DNA of 34,261 nt. Origin: Chitinophagaceae bacterium. Lineage in GTDB: Bacteria > Bacteroidota > Bacteroidia > Chitinophagales > Chitinophagaceae. The stretch is from contig CANFKC010000049.1 in assembly GCA_947447265.1 (NCBI GenBank), positions 1-34,261 of the forward strand. Direction: 5' to 3'. The translations under genes were made by a program, and so were the position numbers. Of this stretch, positions 8,455 to 17,931 are shown in pieces (position 1 is the first letter of the stretch; each line of letters begins with the position of its first letter). Under the pieces are notes generated by a model. The model did not search any database. It worked only from the letters and a program-made list of their open reading frames with translations, and was not told the origin of the DNA.

Positions 8455-11400
8455 TTACAATTTCACAAAACGCTTAACCACTGTGCCGGCAGTACCGGTT
8501 AGTTTTACGCTATAGATGCCGGATGGTAATTCTTTCACATTCAATATTGTCTTAGACCGACTTGTTGTCTTATGCAACACAACAGCACCCATACTATTGA
8601 TAATCAATACATTATCAAATGCACCTTCATCACTTGTTATAGTCAACTCCTCCGTTGCCGGGTTAGGGAATAAAATGCAGTCGTTACCCAAAAGCGGCTC
8701 TGTTGGAAGTATACTAGGAAGGTTAGGCACTATTGTTTTTGATGTTGTCCGCTGCCTGAAATTAGTTGCGGTAACGCTTGCTGCACTTGCTGTAAGCGTA
8801 ATAACAGAAGACGGTGTAGTGGCATAATTGAGGTCTTCAGGGTAAATGATGTAGCTGCCATAACCCAGACTGCTGAAAGCATAGTTGCCGCTGGCATCAG
8901 TATAGGTGTAGGTAAGCACATGCCTTGTGGCGTCCATCAGGTAAACTATCATATTTACGGCCGGCACATCGCCTGCTGTGTTTTTACCTGCACCGGCAGT
9001 TATGAGTCCACCAATAAAACCCGGGCCAGATGGCACAATACCAGAAACCATATTAATGTGCATGGTATCTATCGGATTGGTATGGTTGATGGTTACTGCA
9101 GTATCCCAATGCGGGTTTGACAGGCCGTAGGTAGGTATTATGCCACTTGCGCCAACAATAGTGCTGGTATAGTCAAGCGACTTGGCTTTAACAATAAACT
9201 GGCCTGCACCCATTCCGTTAAATTCATAGTAAGGCAAGGTTCCGTCAACACAGGTTATTACAGAGTCAACCGCTGTTAAAGTACCTGCTGATGTGTTGTG
9301 ATAGATCAGCCACACCTTCATATCCAGTGTGTCAGGAACCGTGGCGCTGAATGCGATGTGGCCATTAATGCGGTCAACATTCACCAAAGTGGTTGTTGAG
9401 GTACTGCTCAGGCTGCTAAGCGTACAGGTTACCACACAACGATAATAGGTAGGGGTCAATGCACCAGTGAAGGTATAAGTTGCTGTAGTTGCACCACTGA
9501 TTGCAGCCCATGAACCTGAACCCGTTGGCGATGATTCCCATTGCAAAGTGATGCCTGCAGTGCTGGTGTAGCCGGTATTGGTTAATGTTATCGTGGTAGT
9601 CGTGCAGGTGGTAACAGTAGAAGTATAAGACGATGTGCCTCCCGACGGAGTGCCTGCGCAACCGCTGACGGCCGTGAGCGGCACATTCAGTGTTACAGCA
9701 CCACCGCCACTAACAGCAACATTACCCGTATAGCTGCCTGCAGTTGCCGGTGCCAGGAAATGTACGTAAATGCTGTTCGACGTTACAGTGCCGCCCGTAT
9801 AAGCAATGGTATAAGAACCTGAATAGGTGCCACCAGCAGTAGCAGATACTTCAAAATCAGACGATGTAGCGGTTACAGTAAGGTTACCAGAAGCTGGTGA
9901 AAGATAAGTACCCGTAAGTACGGTATTCAGTGGTGATGAAGTCGTACTGGCTGCTGTTGCAGGGAAGCTGAGCGATGTAGGTGCAGCCGCCAGTGTAGCG
10001 CAAACACCATAAGTAACTGAAATAGTACTTGTCGACGCTGAAAGTCCACTCGTAGTGCAGGTTACGACACAGCGATAGAATGTTGTTGAAACGATAGTGG
10101 CAGTGAATGCAGCATTGGTTGCACCTGAAATATTGGTCCATGAACTACCCGATGGACTGGATTGCCACTGAAACGTAATGCCTGCGCCAACCGTATATCC
10201 TGCATCGGTAAATGTTACTGAAGTTGCGGTACAAACTGCGGTTGCGGAAGCTGAAACAGTTCCCGCGCTAGGTGTGCCTGAACATGGTGTAGCATATGTA
10301 ATTAACCTCCCTGTACTATATGCAGAAAGGCTGCTTGCAGTGCAGGTGACAACAAGGCGGTAATAAGTACTCACGGTGATACCCGTAAATGAATAAGTAG
10401 CCAAAGTTGCACCACTGATGGCACTCCAGGTAGCACTATCTGGTGATGATTCCCATTGTAAGCTAATACTGCCGGTTGCTGTGTAACCAGTCGCAGAAAG
10501 TGTAACGGGAGTAGTTGTTCCTGCCATTGTTACCGAAGAAGATGCAGAACCACCACTTGGGGTTCCGGTACATGTGGTTGCAGAAACACCATTTATAGGA
10601 ACGTTCAGCGTCAGGGCACCGCCACCTGTAATACTTAAGTTGCCAGAATAACTACCTGTTGTAGATGGCGCATTGAAGACTACAAAAACGCTGGTTGCGC
10701 TAATTGCGCCTCCTGTGTAGGCGATGGTATATGAAGCAGTATAACTGCCGCCGGATGTACTGCAGATACCGAAATTAGACGGACCAGTAACCGTTAAATT
10801 TCCACTCGAAGGACTCAGCAGCGTGCCCGTAATTACAGTGTACAATGGAGCGGAAGTACTACCCGGCGCGGTGGTAGGAAAAGTTATGGAAGTTGGGCTT
10901 GCTGTTACATGTGGGCAGGTTGAGCCATAAAACGTTACCAGCACAGCAGCTGTGGATGAAGAAGAGCCAGAGAAAGAGCAACTTACCTGGCAACGGTAAT
11001 ATCTGCTGCTCGCGCCGGCAAAAATCAATGTTGGGTTGGTGGCACCACTTATGTTCGACCAGGTAGCACTATCGGGCGAACTTTGCCATTGTAAGCCAAT
11101 ACCGGCTGCATAGGTATAACCCGAATTAGTTAACGTATCGGCGGCACCGGTGGAGCATAAAGCGTAAGATGTGGCAGTAATAGTACCTGCAGTCGGCGTG
11201 CCCGAGCAACTTGCTGCATAACTAACCATTACGGTTGACGAATAAGAAGTAATGCTACTGTAACTACAGGTAACCGCTAACCTGTAATAGGTATTAGCAG
11301 TAATGCCGGAGACGGTGTAAGATGCATTGGTTGCGCCCGATATGGCACTCCAGGAACCGGAACCCGTAGGCGAAGACTCCCATTGTACATTTATGCCGGC

Positions 11401-12522
11401 AGCGACTGTTGTGCCTGTGGTATTAAGTGTAAATGGTGTTGTAGTGCTGGCGATACTAAGTGTTGACGACGCCGATCCTCCGGAAGGAGTGCCGGAGCAA
11501 GGACTACTGCCAACACCATTCAATATCACATTAATTGGTAACGCGCCTCCACCGATAATACTCAGGTTCCCGGTGTATGAAGTGGCTGCAGCCGGGCTGA
11601 ACCGAACCTGAATAGTAGATCCTGAAACCGAAGCTCCGGTATAACTCAATGCATAAGACGGAACCCAGCTTGACCCATCGTATACTTCAAAAGCTCCTGA
11701 AGAGCTGGTTATTGTCAATGAACCGGAAGCTGGCGTTAATAAAGTGCCGTTCAGCACTGTATTTAACGCAGAAGAACTGCTACCAACAACCGTTGCTGGA
11801 AACGTCAAAGAAGTTGGCGCGGCGGTTAAACTCGGGCATCCTGAGCCATAATAGCTGATCATAACCGGGGATGTTGAGGCCGACATACCCGATGTAATGC
11901 AAGTAACCACACAACGATAATACATTGTTGCGGCAACGGTAAAGGTAAATGTCGAACTTGTCGCGCTGGAAATATTAGTGTATGTACCCCCACTAGAAGG
12001 GCTAGATTGCCACTGGTAGGTAATTCCCGCACCAGTTGACGAGCCTGTAAGCGAAAGCGATGCTGTACCTGAAGAGCAGAAAGCATAAGATGACGCAGTA
12101 ACCGACCCTGCACTAGGTGTGCCGCTGCAGGAAGCCAGCGCAGTACCGTTTACATACACCGGAATAACGGCGCCGCCACCGGTAAGCATTACCGAATCGG
12201 AAAACGTACCCGCTGCAGCAGGTGAAAAACGAACATTTACTGATGCCGAACTTATTGTTCCGCCGGTATAACCTATGGTACAAGATGAAACCCAGGTTGA
12301 CGCAGATGCATCGAATACCTCGAAGTTTGTAGGTGCTACCACCATAATGCTACCTGTAGCCGGCGACAGCGAACTACCTGTAAGAATTGAACTCATTGCC
12401 GAAGAAGTAGAACCTACAAACGTAGCCGGCAGCGACAACGTAGACGGCGTAGCGGTAAGCGTTTGGGCTATGCCATAGAACGAGAGGCAACAAACAACAA
12501 CCAGCAACAGTATTTTTTTCAT
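8455..12522 (-). CDS. Giant T9SS-secreted repeat surface protein (adhesin-like)
   Basis: The start is ATG 12522, which gives the signal peptide MKKILLLVVVCCLSFYGIAQ and 1355 residues; a further-upstream TTG is less likely. Two domain types alternate. Type A (about 110 residues, consensus LTAxPTSLxFPATxxGSTS and GGGAxxLNVxxNGV) occurs four times. Type B is an Ig-like module (about 90 residues, CSGTPSxG, LQWESSP, YYRCVVTC) and occurs six times. The order is A1 B1 A2 B2 B3 A3 B4 B5 A4 B6. An SdrD-B/CarboxypepD_reg-like domain follows (VYLMDATRHVLTYTYTDASG), then a T9SS type A sorting domain (ILFPNPATEELTI, ending VVKRFVKL). Paired cysteines in B modules suggest disulfides. It is probably anchored at the cell surface; an adhesion role is inference. 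Confidence 0.85.
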   Translation of the reverse strand: MKKILLLVVVCCLSFYGIAQTLTATPSTLSLPATFVGSTSSAMSSILTGSSLSPATGSIMVVAPTNFEVFDASASTWVSSCTIGYTGGTISSASVNVRFSPAAAGTFSDSVMLTGGGAVIPVYVNGTALASCSGTPSAGSVTASSYAFCSSGTASLSLTGSSTGAGITYQWQSSPSSGGTYTNISSATSSTFTFTVAATMYYRCVVTCITSGMSASTSPVMISYYGSGCPSLTAAPTSLTFPATVVGSSSSALNTVLNGTLLTPASGSLTITSSSGAFEVYDGSSWVPSYALSYTGASVSGSTIQVRFSPAAATSYTGNLSIIGGGALPINVILNGVGSSPCSGTPSGGSASSTLSIASTTTPFTLNTTGTTVAAGINVQWESSPTGSGSWSAISGATNASYTVSGITANTYYRLAVTCSYSSITSYSSTVMVSYAASCSGTPTAGTITATSYALCSTGAADTLTNSGYTYAAGIGLQWQSSPDSATWSNISGATNPTLIFAGASSRYYRCQVSCSFSGSSSSTAAVLVTFYGSTCPHVTASPTSITFPTTAPGSTSAPLYTVITGTLLSPSSGNLTVTGPSNFGICSTSGGSYTASYTIAYTGGAISATSVFVVFNAPSTTGSYSGNLSITGGGALTLNVPINGVSATTCTGTPSGGSASSSVTMAGTTTPVTLSATGYTATGSISLQWESSPDSATWSAISGATLATYSFTGITVSTYYRLVVTCTASSLSAYSTGRLITYATPCSGTPSAGTVSASATAVCTATSVTFTDAGYTVGAGITFQWQSSPSGSSWTNISGATNAAFTATIVSTTFYRCVVTCTTSGLSASTSTISVTYGVCATLAAAPTSLSFPATAASTTSSPLNTVLTGTYLSPASGNLTVTATSSDFEVSATAGGTYSGSYTIAYTGGTVTSNSIYVHFLAPATAGSYTGNVAVSGGGAVTLNVPLTAVSGCAGTPSGGTSSYTSTVTTCTTTTITLTNTGYTSTAGITLQWESSPTGSGSWAAISGATTATYTFTGALTPTYYRCVVTCTLSSLSSTSTTTLVNVDRINGHIAFSATVPDTLDMKVWLIYHNTSAGTLTAVDSVITCVDGTLPYYEFNGMGAGQFIVKAKSLDYTSTIVGASGIIPTYGLSNPHWDTAVTINHTNPIDTMHINMVSGIVPSGPGFIGGLITAGAGKNTAGDVPAVNMIVYLMDATRHVLTYTYTDASGNYAFSSLGYGSYIIYPEDLNYATTPSSVITLTASAASVTATNFRQRTTSKTIVPNLPSILPTEPLLGNDCILFPNPATEELTITSDEGAFDNVLIINSMGAVVLHKTTSRSKTILNVKELPSGIYSVKLTGTAGTVVKRFVKL

Positions 12523-12540
12523 GAGTAGCGTTTTGCATCG

Positions 12541-12571
12541 CAAATATACATTATATCTACTGGTATTGCAA
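12541..12571 (-). promoter_or_regulatory. Bacteroidota promoter of the surface-protein gene
   Basis: Minus strand: -7 box TATATTTG (12541-12548, perfect TAnnTTTG) and TTG (12569-12571) separated by 20 nt. It lies 19 nt upstream of the ATG at 12522, which supports that start. Confidence 0.7.
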
Positions 12572-12708
12572 TAAGTATTATGCGGTCGTAAAAATATTGG
12601 GAGATATAGTGCGATATTTCGGTTGCCCCACTACTCAACTTATTCTGCCTGACAACGTCGCACGGGCTGCCGATCGCCTAATTAACTAAAACGCCACCTT
12701 TAGGCTAC

Positions 12709-13185
12709 TCATCGTATTTGCCCGACTCCTTCAATATAGTTTCCAACCCATCCGCGACCACTTGGAAAAGGAAGACCAAATTTATCATACTCTTCCCGGG
12801 TAATTAAAATGCGCCTTTTTTCAACGTTTGTCCGGCAGTAAATAACCATTATTTGTTTGTCTAAAAACACACCTTCCAGGTTACGACCTGAAACATAATT
12901 GTACCGGGTAGCAGCATTATACCAAACTCCATCTATTTCATAGGCGAAACCCAATTCCACATGCGTATGGTGGTCATATTTATTATCGTGCCCGGAATAT
13001 TGAACCCTGTTTATCTTGCAAACAGTATAGGCCGGGTTATCCAATATCTTATTTACTGTTACTTGCTCCCGCCACTTTTCATATTGAAAACAGCCGTAAA
13101 AAAATGTTATAAACACAGAAACGAAGAGCAAAATTTTCAATTTCTCTCTAATTTCCCTATTCATTGCATGAATTTCCTTACTCAT
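12709..13185 (-). CDS. Small membrane-anchored protein of unknown function, paralogue of the gene at 7937-8383
   Basis: 158 residues. One transmembrane helix near residues 17-34 (ILLFVSVFITFFYGCFQY) is followed by a soluble domain with VELGFAYEIDGVWYN and the shared C-terminal motif RILITREEYDKFGLPFPSGR. The start could instead be the in-frame ATG at residue 8 (13164), which leaves a shorter cytosolic tail. It lies just upstream of the surface-protein gene on the same strand, but that gene has its own promoter between them. The function is unknown. Confidence 0.65.
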   Translation of the reverse strand: MSKEIHAMNREIREKLKILLFVSVFITFFYGCFQYEKWREQVTVNKILDNPAYTVCKINRVQYSGHDNKYDHHTHVELGFAYEIDGVWYNAATRYNYVSGRNLEGVFLDKQIMVIYCRTNVEKRRILITREEYDKFGLPFPSGRGWVGNYIEGVGQIR

Positions 13186-13230
13186 AAGTGTCCGTCAGCG
13201 TGAGAACCACTGCTAATATAGTTAAAATGT

Positions 13231-13264
13231 AAAAGGGTTGCTCCAACTATTAAGCAACCCTTTT
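13231..13264 (-). terminator. Terminator of glyA (works in either direction)
   Basis: Arms AAAAGGGTTGCT (13231-13242) and AGCAACCCTTTT (13253-13264) form a 12-bp perfect stem with a 10-nt loop, 17 nt after the glyA stop on the minus strand. The arm itself supplies the T run. Confidence 0.85.
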
Positions 13265-13281
13265 CTATGTATTGAATAACC

Positions 13282-14562
13282 TTATGCCAGTTCCGGGTAC
13301 AATGGGAACGCTTTCATGAACTCATTTACTTCGCCCTTAATGGTTGCCATTACTTGGTCGTCATCGGGTGCAACTAGTGCACGATCAATCCAATTAACTA
13401 TCTGCTGCATATCGCCGGCTTTAAGTCCGCGGGTAGTAACAGCGGGCACGCCCACCCTTATACCAGATGTGACAAACGGCGACTTATCATCAAACGGAAC
13501 CATGTTTTTATTGATGGTAATGTCCGCCTTTACCAATGCGTTTTCCGACTTTTTACCACTAATACCTTTATTACGAAGATCTATCAATAATAGGTGATTA
13601 TCAGTGCCGCCCGAAACGATATCGTAACCCTTTGCTGTAAATGCAATAGCCAATGCCTGCGCATTTTCTATTACCTGTTTTCCATAGGTTAAAAATTCAT
13701 CCTGCAAAATCTCGTAAAAAGCTACCGCTTTAGCAGCAATAACGTGCTCCAAAGGTCCGCCCTGTGTACCGGGGAATACGGCAAGGTCTATCAACTGACT
13801 AAGGGTGCGTGTTTCTCCCTTCGGCCCTTTTGCGCCCCAAGTGTTTTCAAAATCTTTTTTCATTACAATAAGTCCGCCACGCGGGCCACGTAATGTTTTA
13901 TGGGTGGTAGTTGTAACAAAATGGCAATGGTCAAACGGGCTATTCAGCAATCCCTTGGCAATTAAGCCAGCCGGGTGAGAAATATCAGCCATAACCAAAG
14001 CACCAACCTTGTCAGCTATCGCGCGTATACGGGCATAATCCCAGTCGCGGCTATAAGCCGAGGCTCCGCAGATCAGAAGTTTAGGCTTGTGTTCGTTGGC
14101 CTGCTTTTCCATCATGTCGTAGTCAACCCTGCCGGTTTCTCGGATAACACCATAGTGCACCGCATTATACAACTTACCTGAAAAATTAACCGGAGAACCA
14201 TGCGTAAGATGTCCTCCCATACTCAGGTCAAGACCAAGAATGGTATCGCCAGGCTGCAATACTGCCAGCATTAAAGCTGCATTAGCCTGTGCGCCACTGT
14301 GTGGTTGCACATTGGCATATTCCACGCCAAACATCTCTTTTGCACGGTCAATAGCGAGTTGCTCGCTTTTGTCCACCACTTCGCAACCACCGTAATACCT
14401 TTTACCCGGATACCCTTCAGCATACTTATTGGTCATTGCGCTGCCCATGGCCTGCATTACCTGCAGGCTGGTAAAGTTTTCAGAAGCAATAAGTTCCAAA
14501 CCATGGCGTTGGCGCATGAGTTCTTCTTGAATGAGGTTGAATATGGCGGTATCACGTTGCAT
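13282..14562 (-). CDS. glyA: Serine hydroxymethyltransferase
   Basis: 426 residues, the normal length for bacterial SHMT. It interconverts serine and tetrahydrofolate with glycine and 5,10-methylene-THF in the cytosol, feeding one-carbon metabolism. The N-terminus has the family's [12 protein letters not shown], then [18 protein letters not shown] and [11 protein letters not shown]. The PLP Schiff-base lysine lies in [15 protein letters not shown] (Lys222), preceded by the cofactor-contact stretch [10 protein letters not shown]. The gene is complete, with its own promoter 18 nt upstream and a strong terminator downstream, so it is probably monocistronic. Confidence 0.97.
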   Translation of the reverse strand: MQRDTAIFNLIQEELMRQRHGLELIASENFTSLQVMQAMGSAMTNKYAEGYPGKRYYGGCEVVDKSEQLAIDRAKEMFGVEYANVQPHSGAQANAALMLAVLQPGDTILGLDLSMGGHLTHGSPVNFSGKLYNAVHYGVIRETGRVDYDMMEKQANEHKPKLLICGASAYSRDWDYARIRAIADKVGALVMADISHPAGLIAKGLLNSPFDHCHFVTTTTHKTLRGPRGGLIVMKKDFENTWGAKGPKGETRTLSQLIDLAVFPGTQGGPLEHVIAAKAVAFYEILQDEFLTYGKQVIENAQALAIAFTAKGYDIVSGGTDNHLLLIDLRNKGISGKKSENALVKADITINKNMVPFDDKSPFVTSGIRVGVPAVTTRGLKAGDMQQIVNWIDRALVAPDDDQVMATIKGEVNEFMKAFPLYPELA

Positions 14563-14579
14563 TTGTTTGATTTTAGGGG

Positions 14580-14609
14580 CAAAGATAGGTCCGGTTACTA
14601 TTAATACAA
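14580..14609 (-). promoter_or_regulatory. Bacteroidota promoter of glyA
   Basis: Minus strand: -7 box TATCTTTG (14580-14587, perfect TAnnTTTG) and TTG (14607-14609) with a 19-nt spacer, 18 nt before the glyA ATG. This is the clearest promoter in the window. Confidence 0.75.
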
Positions 14610-14631
14610 GCGTAATTCTTCCAGACTTATG

Positions 14632-15417
14632 TCATTTAATCGATACTGATATGATGGGGCCTATCTTCGCTTCCTTGTTATAGTGAATACCCAATTCAGG
14701 AACCAGGTATTGCGAAACCACGCCATCAAGATAAAGCGCATTATCGCAATGCAGCTGATCAAGAAAAAGATGCGCCATATTGTAAAAATTAACCTGGTAG
14801 GTTGAAATAACAAATTAAACAATACCTTTTCTATCAACTCCTACTGCATTGCGTATATTGATATTAGGGGAAGTATCTACAAACTTACGATTGCACATAC
14901 CATTGTGCACCAGCATCGGCCCCGATTGCGTGGCTTCCATTACCCCACTTTGCTGAAACATAAATTCTACCGTTGTCAGCACACGTGCTGCGCCACCATC
15001 GGCCATCATAAAAACGCCATTTGGCTGCACATAGAAATTGCCATACCCTGTAGTATCCCTTACAGGAAACCGCGTTTGCTTACCTGCATGAACAAATAAA
15101 CCAAGTGCAATACCATTGTCCATAAACATGCCGCCATTCATGGCAAAGACCAGTTTATCTTTCTTTAAATCTCTGATTTTAGCCATTGTACATAATGTTT
15201 TATTAGGCAAAACATTAAGCAGCTCTATTTTGTATTTCTTAGGGTCACACTTAAACACAAAGTACCTTATGCCTTTGTATTCAATTTTTGTAAAATCGCT
15301 TTTGAGGCCAAGTTTCTCCGCCTTAAATGGTGCCTTTTGCTGTGCTGTGCATGTAAATGCAAAGCAAACAAATGCCACCAGAATCAAATATTTCACTACC
15401 GTATTGCTTAGATTCAT
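14632..15417 (-). pseudogene. Phosphodiester glycosidase-family (DUF2233/NAGPA) exported protein, interrupted by one in-frame TAA
   Basis: The start is taken at ATG 15417, giving a signal peptide (KYLILVAFVCFAFTCTAQQ). The N-terminal and central parts match DUF2233: LVFAMNGGMFMDNGIALGLF, then YGNFYVQPNGVFMM and TQSGPMLVHNG. After NAVGVDRKGIV the frame hits TAA at 14815-14817. The same frame then continues for 60 more codons with the family's conserved C-terminal motif, VNFYNMAHLFLDQLHCDNALYLDGVVSQY, split here as VNFYNMAHLF, LDQLHCDN and ALYLDGVVSQY, and ends at a TGA, 14632-14634. The full length of about 261 codons is normal for the family. A single nonsense change (such as TAT to TAA) has therefore cut off the last quarter, including the conserved LDG motif; the shortened protein is probably inactive. 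Confidence 0.8.
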
Positions 15418-15574
15418 TGATGGCAATTTTATAATCAAATTTACACTTATGCAAAGAAACACGCGAATTATGATTGACAACATACTTGTGAACCTGTTTC
15501 GAGCAAATCACAGTAATCGAGCATGTCAAGCAAAATCATAGTTCTGACAATCTTAAATAATAAACGGCAACCAG

Positions 15575-15605
15575 TTGTGTTGCTGCCTATAAAACTATAG
15601 TTTTG
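15575..15605 (+). promoter_or_regulatory. Bacteroidota promoter of the dicarboxylate symporter gene
   Basis: TTG (15575-15577), 20-nt spacer, then the perfect -7 box TAGTTTTG (15598-15605). It lies 21 nt before the ATG at 15627. Confidence 0.65.
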
Positions 15606-15626
15606 AGCTACTACTAACCATACATA

Positions 15627-16868
15627 ATGGAACAGAAAAAAAACAGCAGCAGATTTACCTTATATATATTACTCGCCATGGCGGCAGGTGTTGGCCTGGG
15701 CTTTATTCTGAATAAAAACATAGAAAGTAAAGCCATTGCGACTCCTGATGCTGTATTGCAGCCATTTAAACTTGCGGCTGATGTCTTCCTCAGGCTAATA
15801 AAAATGATAGTGGCACCGCTAGTGTTTACTACACTTGTTGTGGGTGTAGCCAAGCAAGGCAGCGCCAAGAACGTGGGGCGTATTGGTGGTAAAACCATGC
15901 TTTGGTTCTTCGGCGGGACTTTTGTAAGTCTGTTCCTGGGTATGGTGCTGGTTAATTTTTTCAAACCCGGCGAAAATATGCACCTGGCAATACCCGATGC
16001 GGTTGCCGGTTTGCCAACAACGGGAGCCATAAACCTGAAAGATTTTATCTACCATATTTTCCCGACCAGTATTTTTGATGCCATGGCTAAAAACGAGATA
16101 CTACAAGTCGTCGTATTTTCCATCTTCTTTGGCGTGGCTGCAGCATCAATTGGTGAAAAAGCTGACATAGTAGTAAAGATGCTGGATTCGGCCGCACACA
16201 TTATTCTTAAAATGACCGGCTTTATCATGAATCTGGCACCCATTGCTGTTTTTGGAGCCATGACCAATGTAATTGCCACACAGGGGCTGGGCATACTGGC
16301 AACTTTCTCTAAGTTCATCGCGGAGTTCTATATGGGCTTGCTCATACTGTTCTGCATATTGGTTGGGGCTGGTTATTTGTTCATACGTAAAAGGGTTTTT
16401 ACCATGCTCAAGCATATAAAGGAGCCTGCCCTTATAGCGTTTTCTACCAACAGCAGCGAGGCTGCTTTCCCGAAACTGATGCTGGAATTGGAGCGCTTTG
16501 GATGCGACGAAAAGATTGTGAGCTTTGTTTTGCCTTTGGGTTATTCATTTAACCTGGATGGTTCTATGATGTATATGACATTTGCATCGCTATTCATCGC
16601 CCAAACCTATGGCATTCACCTGGATGGCGCGACGCAAATGAGCATGCTGCTGGTATTGATGCTTACCAGTAAAGGTATTGCGGGCGTGCCGAGGGCATCG
16701 CTGGTGGTTATTGCCGGCACGTTGGCTACATTCAAAATTCCTGAGGCTGGCCTGGCGCTGTTACTGGGTATTGACCCGCTCCTGGACATGGGCCGTGCCG
16801 CTATGAACGTGGTTGGTAATAGTGTTGCCACTGCAGTTGTAGCCAAAATGGAAGGTGGATTAAAATAG
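15627..16868 (+). CDS. Dicarboxylate/amino acid:cation symporter (DAACS family, GltP/DctA-like)
   Basis: 413 residues. It imports glutamate/aspartate or C4-dicarboxylates using Na+ or H+. The sequence shows the family landmarks: the serine-rich hairpin FSTNSSEAAFPKLM, the NMDGT-equivalent NLDGSMMYMTFASLFIAQ, the second hairpin LMLTSKGIAGVPRASLVV, and the helix-8 substrate motif DPLLDMGRAAMNVVGNSVAT. About eight membrane helices plus two re-entrant loops are expected in the inner membrane. The gene has its own promoter and is followed by a promoter-containing spacer before the Fe-S gene. The Asp in DMGRAAMNV suggests an amino-acid or dicarboxylate substrate, but the exact one cannot be told. 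Confidence 0.93.
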   Translation: MEQKKNSSRFTLYILLAMAAGVGLGFILNKNIESKAIATPDAVLQPFKLAADVFLRLIKMIVAPLVFTTLVVGVAKQGSAKNVGRIGGKTMLWFFGGTFVSLFLGMVLVNFFKPGENMHLAIPDAVAGLPTTGAINLKDFIYHIFPTSIFDAMAKNEILQVVVFSIFFGVAAASIGEKADIVVKMLDSAAHIILKMTGFIMNLAPIAVFGAMTNVIATQGLGILATFSKFIAEFYMGLLILFCILVGAGYLFIRKRVFTMLKHIKEPALIAFSTNSSEAAFPKLMLELERFGCDEKIVSFVLPLGYSFNLDGSMMYMTFASLFIAQTYGIHLDGATQMSMLLVLMLTSKGIAGVPRASLVVIAGTLATFKIPEAGLALLLGIDPLLDMGRAAMNVVGNSVATAVVAKMEGGLK

Positions 16869-16925
16869 AAAAACCTGCCCACGGTATATTTAACAACCCA
16901 ATAGTAGAAACAATTCTACAATTAG

Positions 16926-16947
16926 TAGCTTTGATTTTTTACTTTTG
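16926..16947 (+). promoter_or_regulatory. Two candidate -7 boxes upstream of the Fe-S protein gene
   Basis: TAGCTTTG (16926-16933) and TACTTTTG (16940-16947) both match TAnnTTTG exactly, but neither has a TTG at the expected distance. Both lie upstream of ATG 17014 and inside the longer alternative reading frame from 16945, which favours the 17014 start. Confidence 0.45.
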
Positions 16948-17013
16948 TATAGATGTGCCACACATTTGAGTGCGGACCATCTCAGAATTCTCACATTTGA
17001 ATTTTTAGATATC

Positions 17014-17793
17014 ATGCAAGTACGATCAATGGCTGAATTTGCGGCCAGCGGTGAAACACCGGAAATATTATTTTGGGTTGGATGCGCCGGGAGTTTCGAC
17101 CAAAGGGCTCAGAAGGTAACCAAAGCTTTCGCCCAGATACTGGATAAAGTAGGCATCAAATTTGCAATACTTGGTAAAGAGGAGTCATGCACCGGAGACC
17201 CTGCACGCAGGGCCGGAAATGAGTTCCTGTTCCAGATGATGGCCTATAATAATATCGCATTGCTGAATGGCTACGGCATTAAAAAAGTAGTGACTATCTG
17301 CCCGCATTGCTTTAATATTTTTAAAAATGAATACCCTGCATTAGGCGGCAACTATGAGGTAATGCACCATACTACCCTATTGCAGCAGTTAATAAATGAA
17401 GGCAAGGTGACGCTGAAAGACGGCGGCGCTTTCAAGGGCAAGAAAATAACGTATCACGATAGCTGTTATTTGGGTCGTGGTAATGGTATATATGAGGCTC
17501 CACGGGAGGTATTGCAGGCATTTGACAGCGAATTAATTGAAATGAAGCGCTGCAAAAGCAATGGCATGTGTTGCGGCGCAGGTGGCGCACAAATGTTTAA
17601 AGAAGAAGAAGCAGGCACCAGCCGCGTAAATTTTGAGCGGGCCGAGCAGGCACTGGAAACAGGTGCAACTATTATTGCTGCAAATTGCCCTTTCTGCACC
17701 ACCATGCTGACGGATGGTGTTAAAAATAAGGAGAAAGAAGACACTGTAAAAGTGATGGATATAGCGGAAATGGTTGCTATGTCAATGGCTTAA
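17014..17793 (+). CDS. Fe-S binding protein with two CCG (cysteine-rich) domains, LutA/HdrB/GlpC-like
   Basis: 259 residues from ATG 17014 (MQVRSMAEF, the usual N-terminus of Bacteroidota homologues). Two CCG domains are visible. The first has LFWVGCAGSFDQRA, ESCTGDPARRAGNE and VVTICPHCFNIFKNEYP. The second has YHDSCYLGRGNGIYEAPR, NGMCCGAGG and ANCPFCTTMLTDG. Such domains bind Fe-S clusters in heterodisulfide reductase HdrB, glycerol-3-phosphate dehydrogenase GlpC and lactate-utilisation LutA. In Bacteroidota this gene usually follows a ferredoxin-like partner in an electron-transfer unit, but no partner is next to it here. Electron-transfer role likely; redox partner unknown. Confidence 0.85.
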   Translation: MQVRSMAEFAASGETPEILFWVGCAGSFDQRAQKVTKAFAQILDKVGIKFAILGKEESCTGDPARRAGNEFLFQMMAYNNIALLNGYGIKKVVTICPHCFNIFKNEYPALGGNYEVMHHTTLLQQLINEGKVTLKDGGAFKGKKITYHDSCYLGRGNGIYEAPREVLQAFDSELIEMKRCKSNGMCCGAGGAQMFKEEEAGTSRVNFERAEQALETGATIIAANCPFCTTMLTDGVKNKEKEDTVKVMDIAEMVAMSMA

Positions 17794-17931
17794 AAGGTAA
17801 AAAAGCAAAAAGTAAAAGTAAAAAATTGGTTGTTGTGGGCACGGTTGGCTGATTTAGTCGAAAGTTTTAGGTCGAAAGTCATAAGCTGGATGAGATATGA
17901 TATTTTCATTTTTTCAAAAATATAATTACGC
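17794..17931. repeat. Short extragenic repeat tract
   Basis: An A-rich tract made of AAAAGTAAAA-type units (about 17794-17827) is followed by two GTCGAAAGT units (near 17858 and 17873). It shares its style with the larger repeat clusters downstream. Confidence 0.4.

Noticed and set aside
15614-16415. Several minus-strand frames of 78-138 codons opposite the symporter gene
   Set aside because: They are shadows of a well-supported symporter gene whose hairpin and helix motifs lie in the plus frame.
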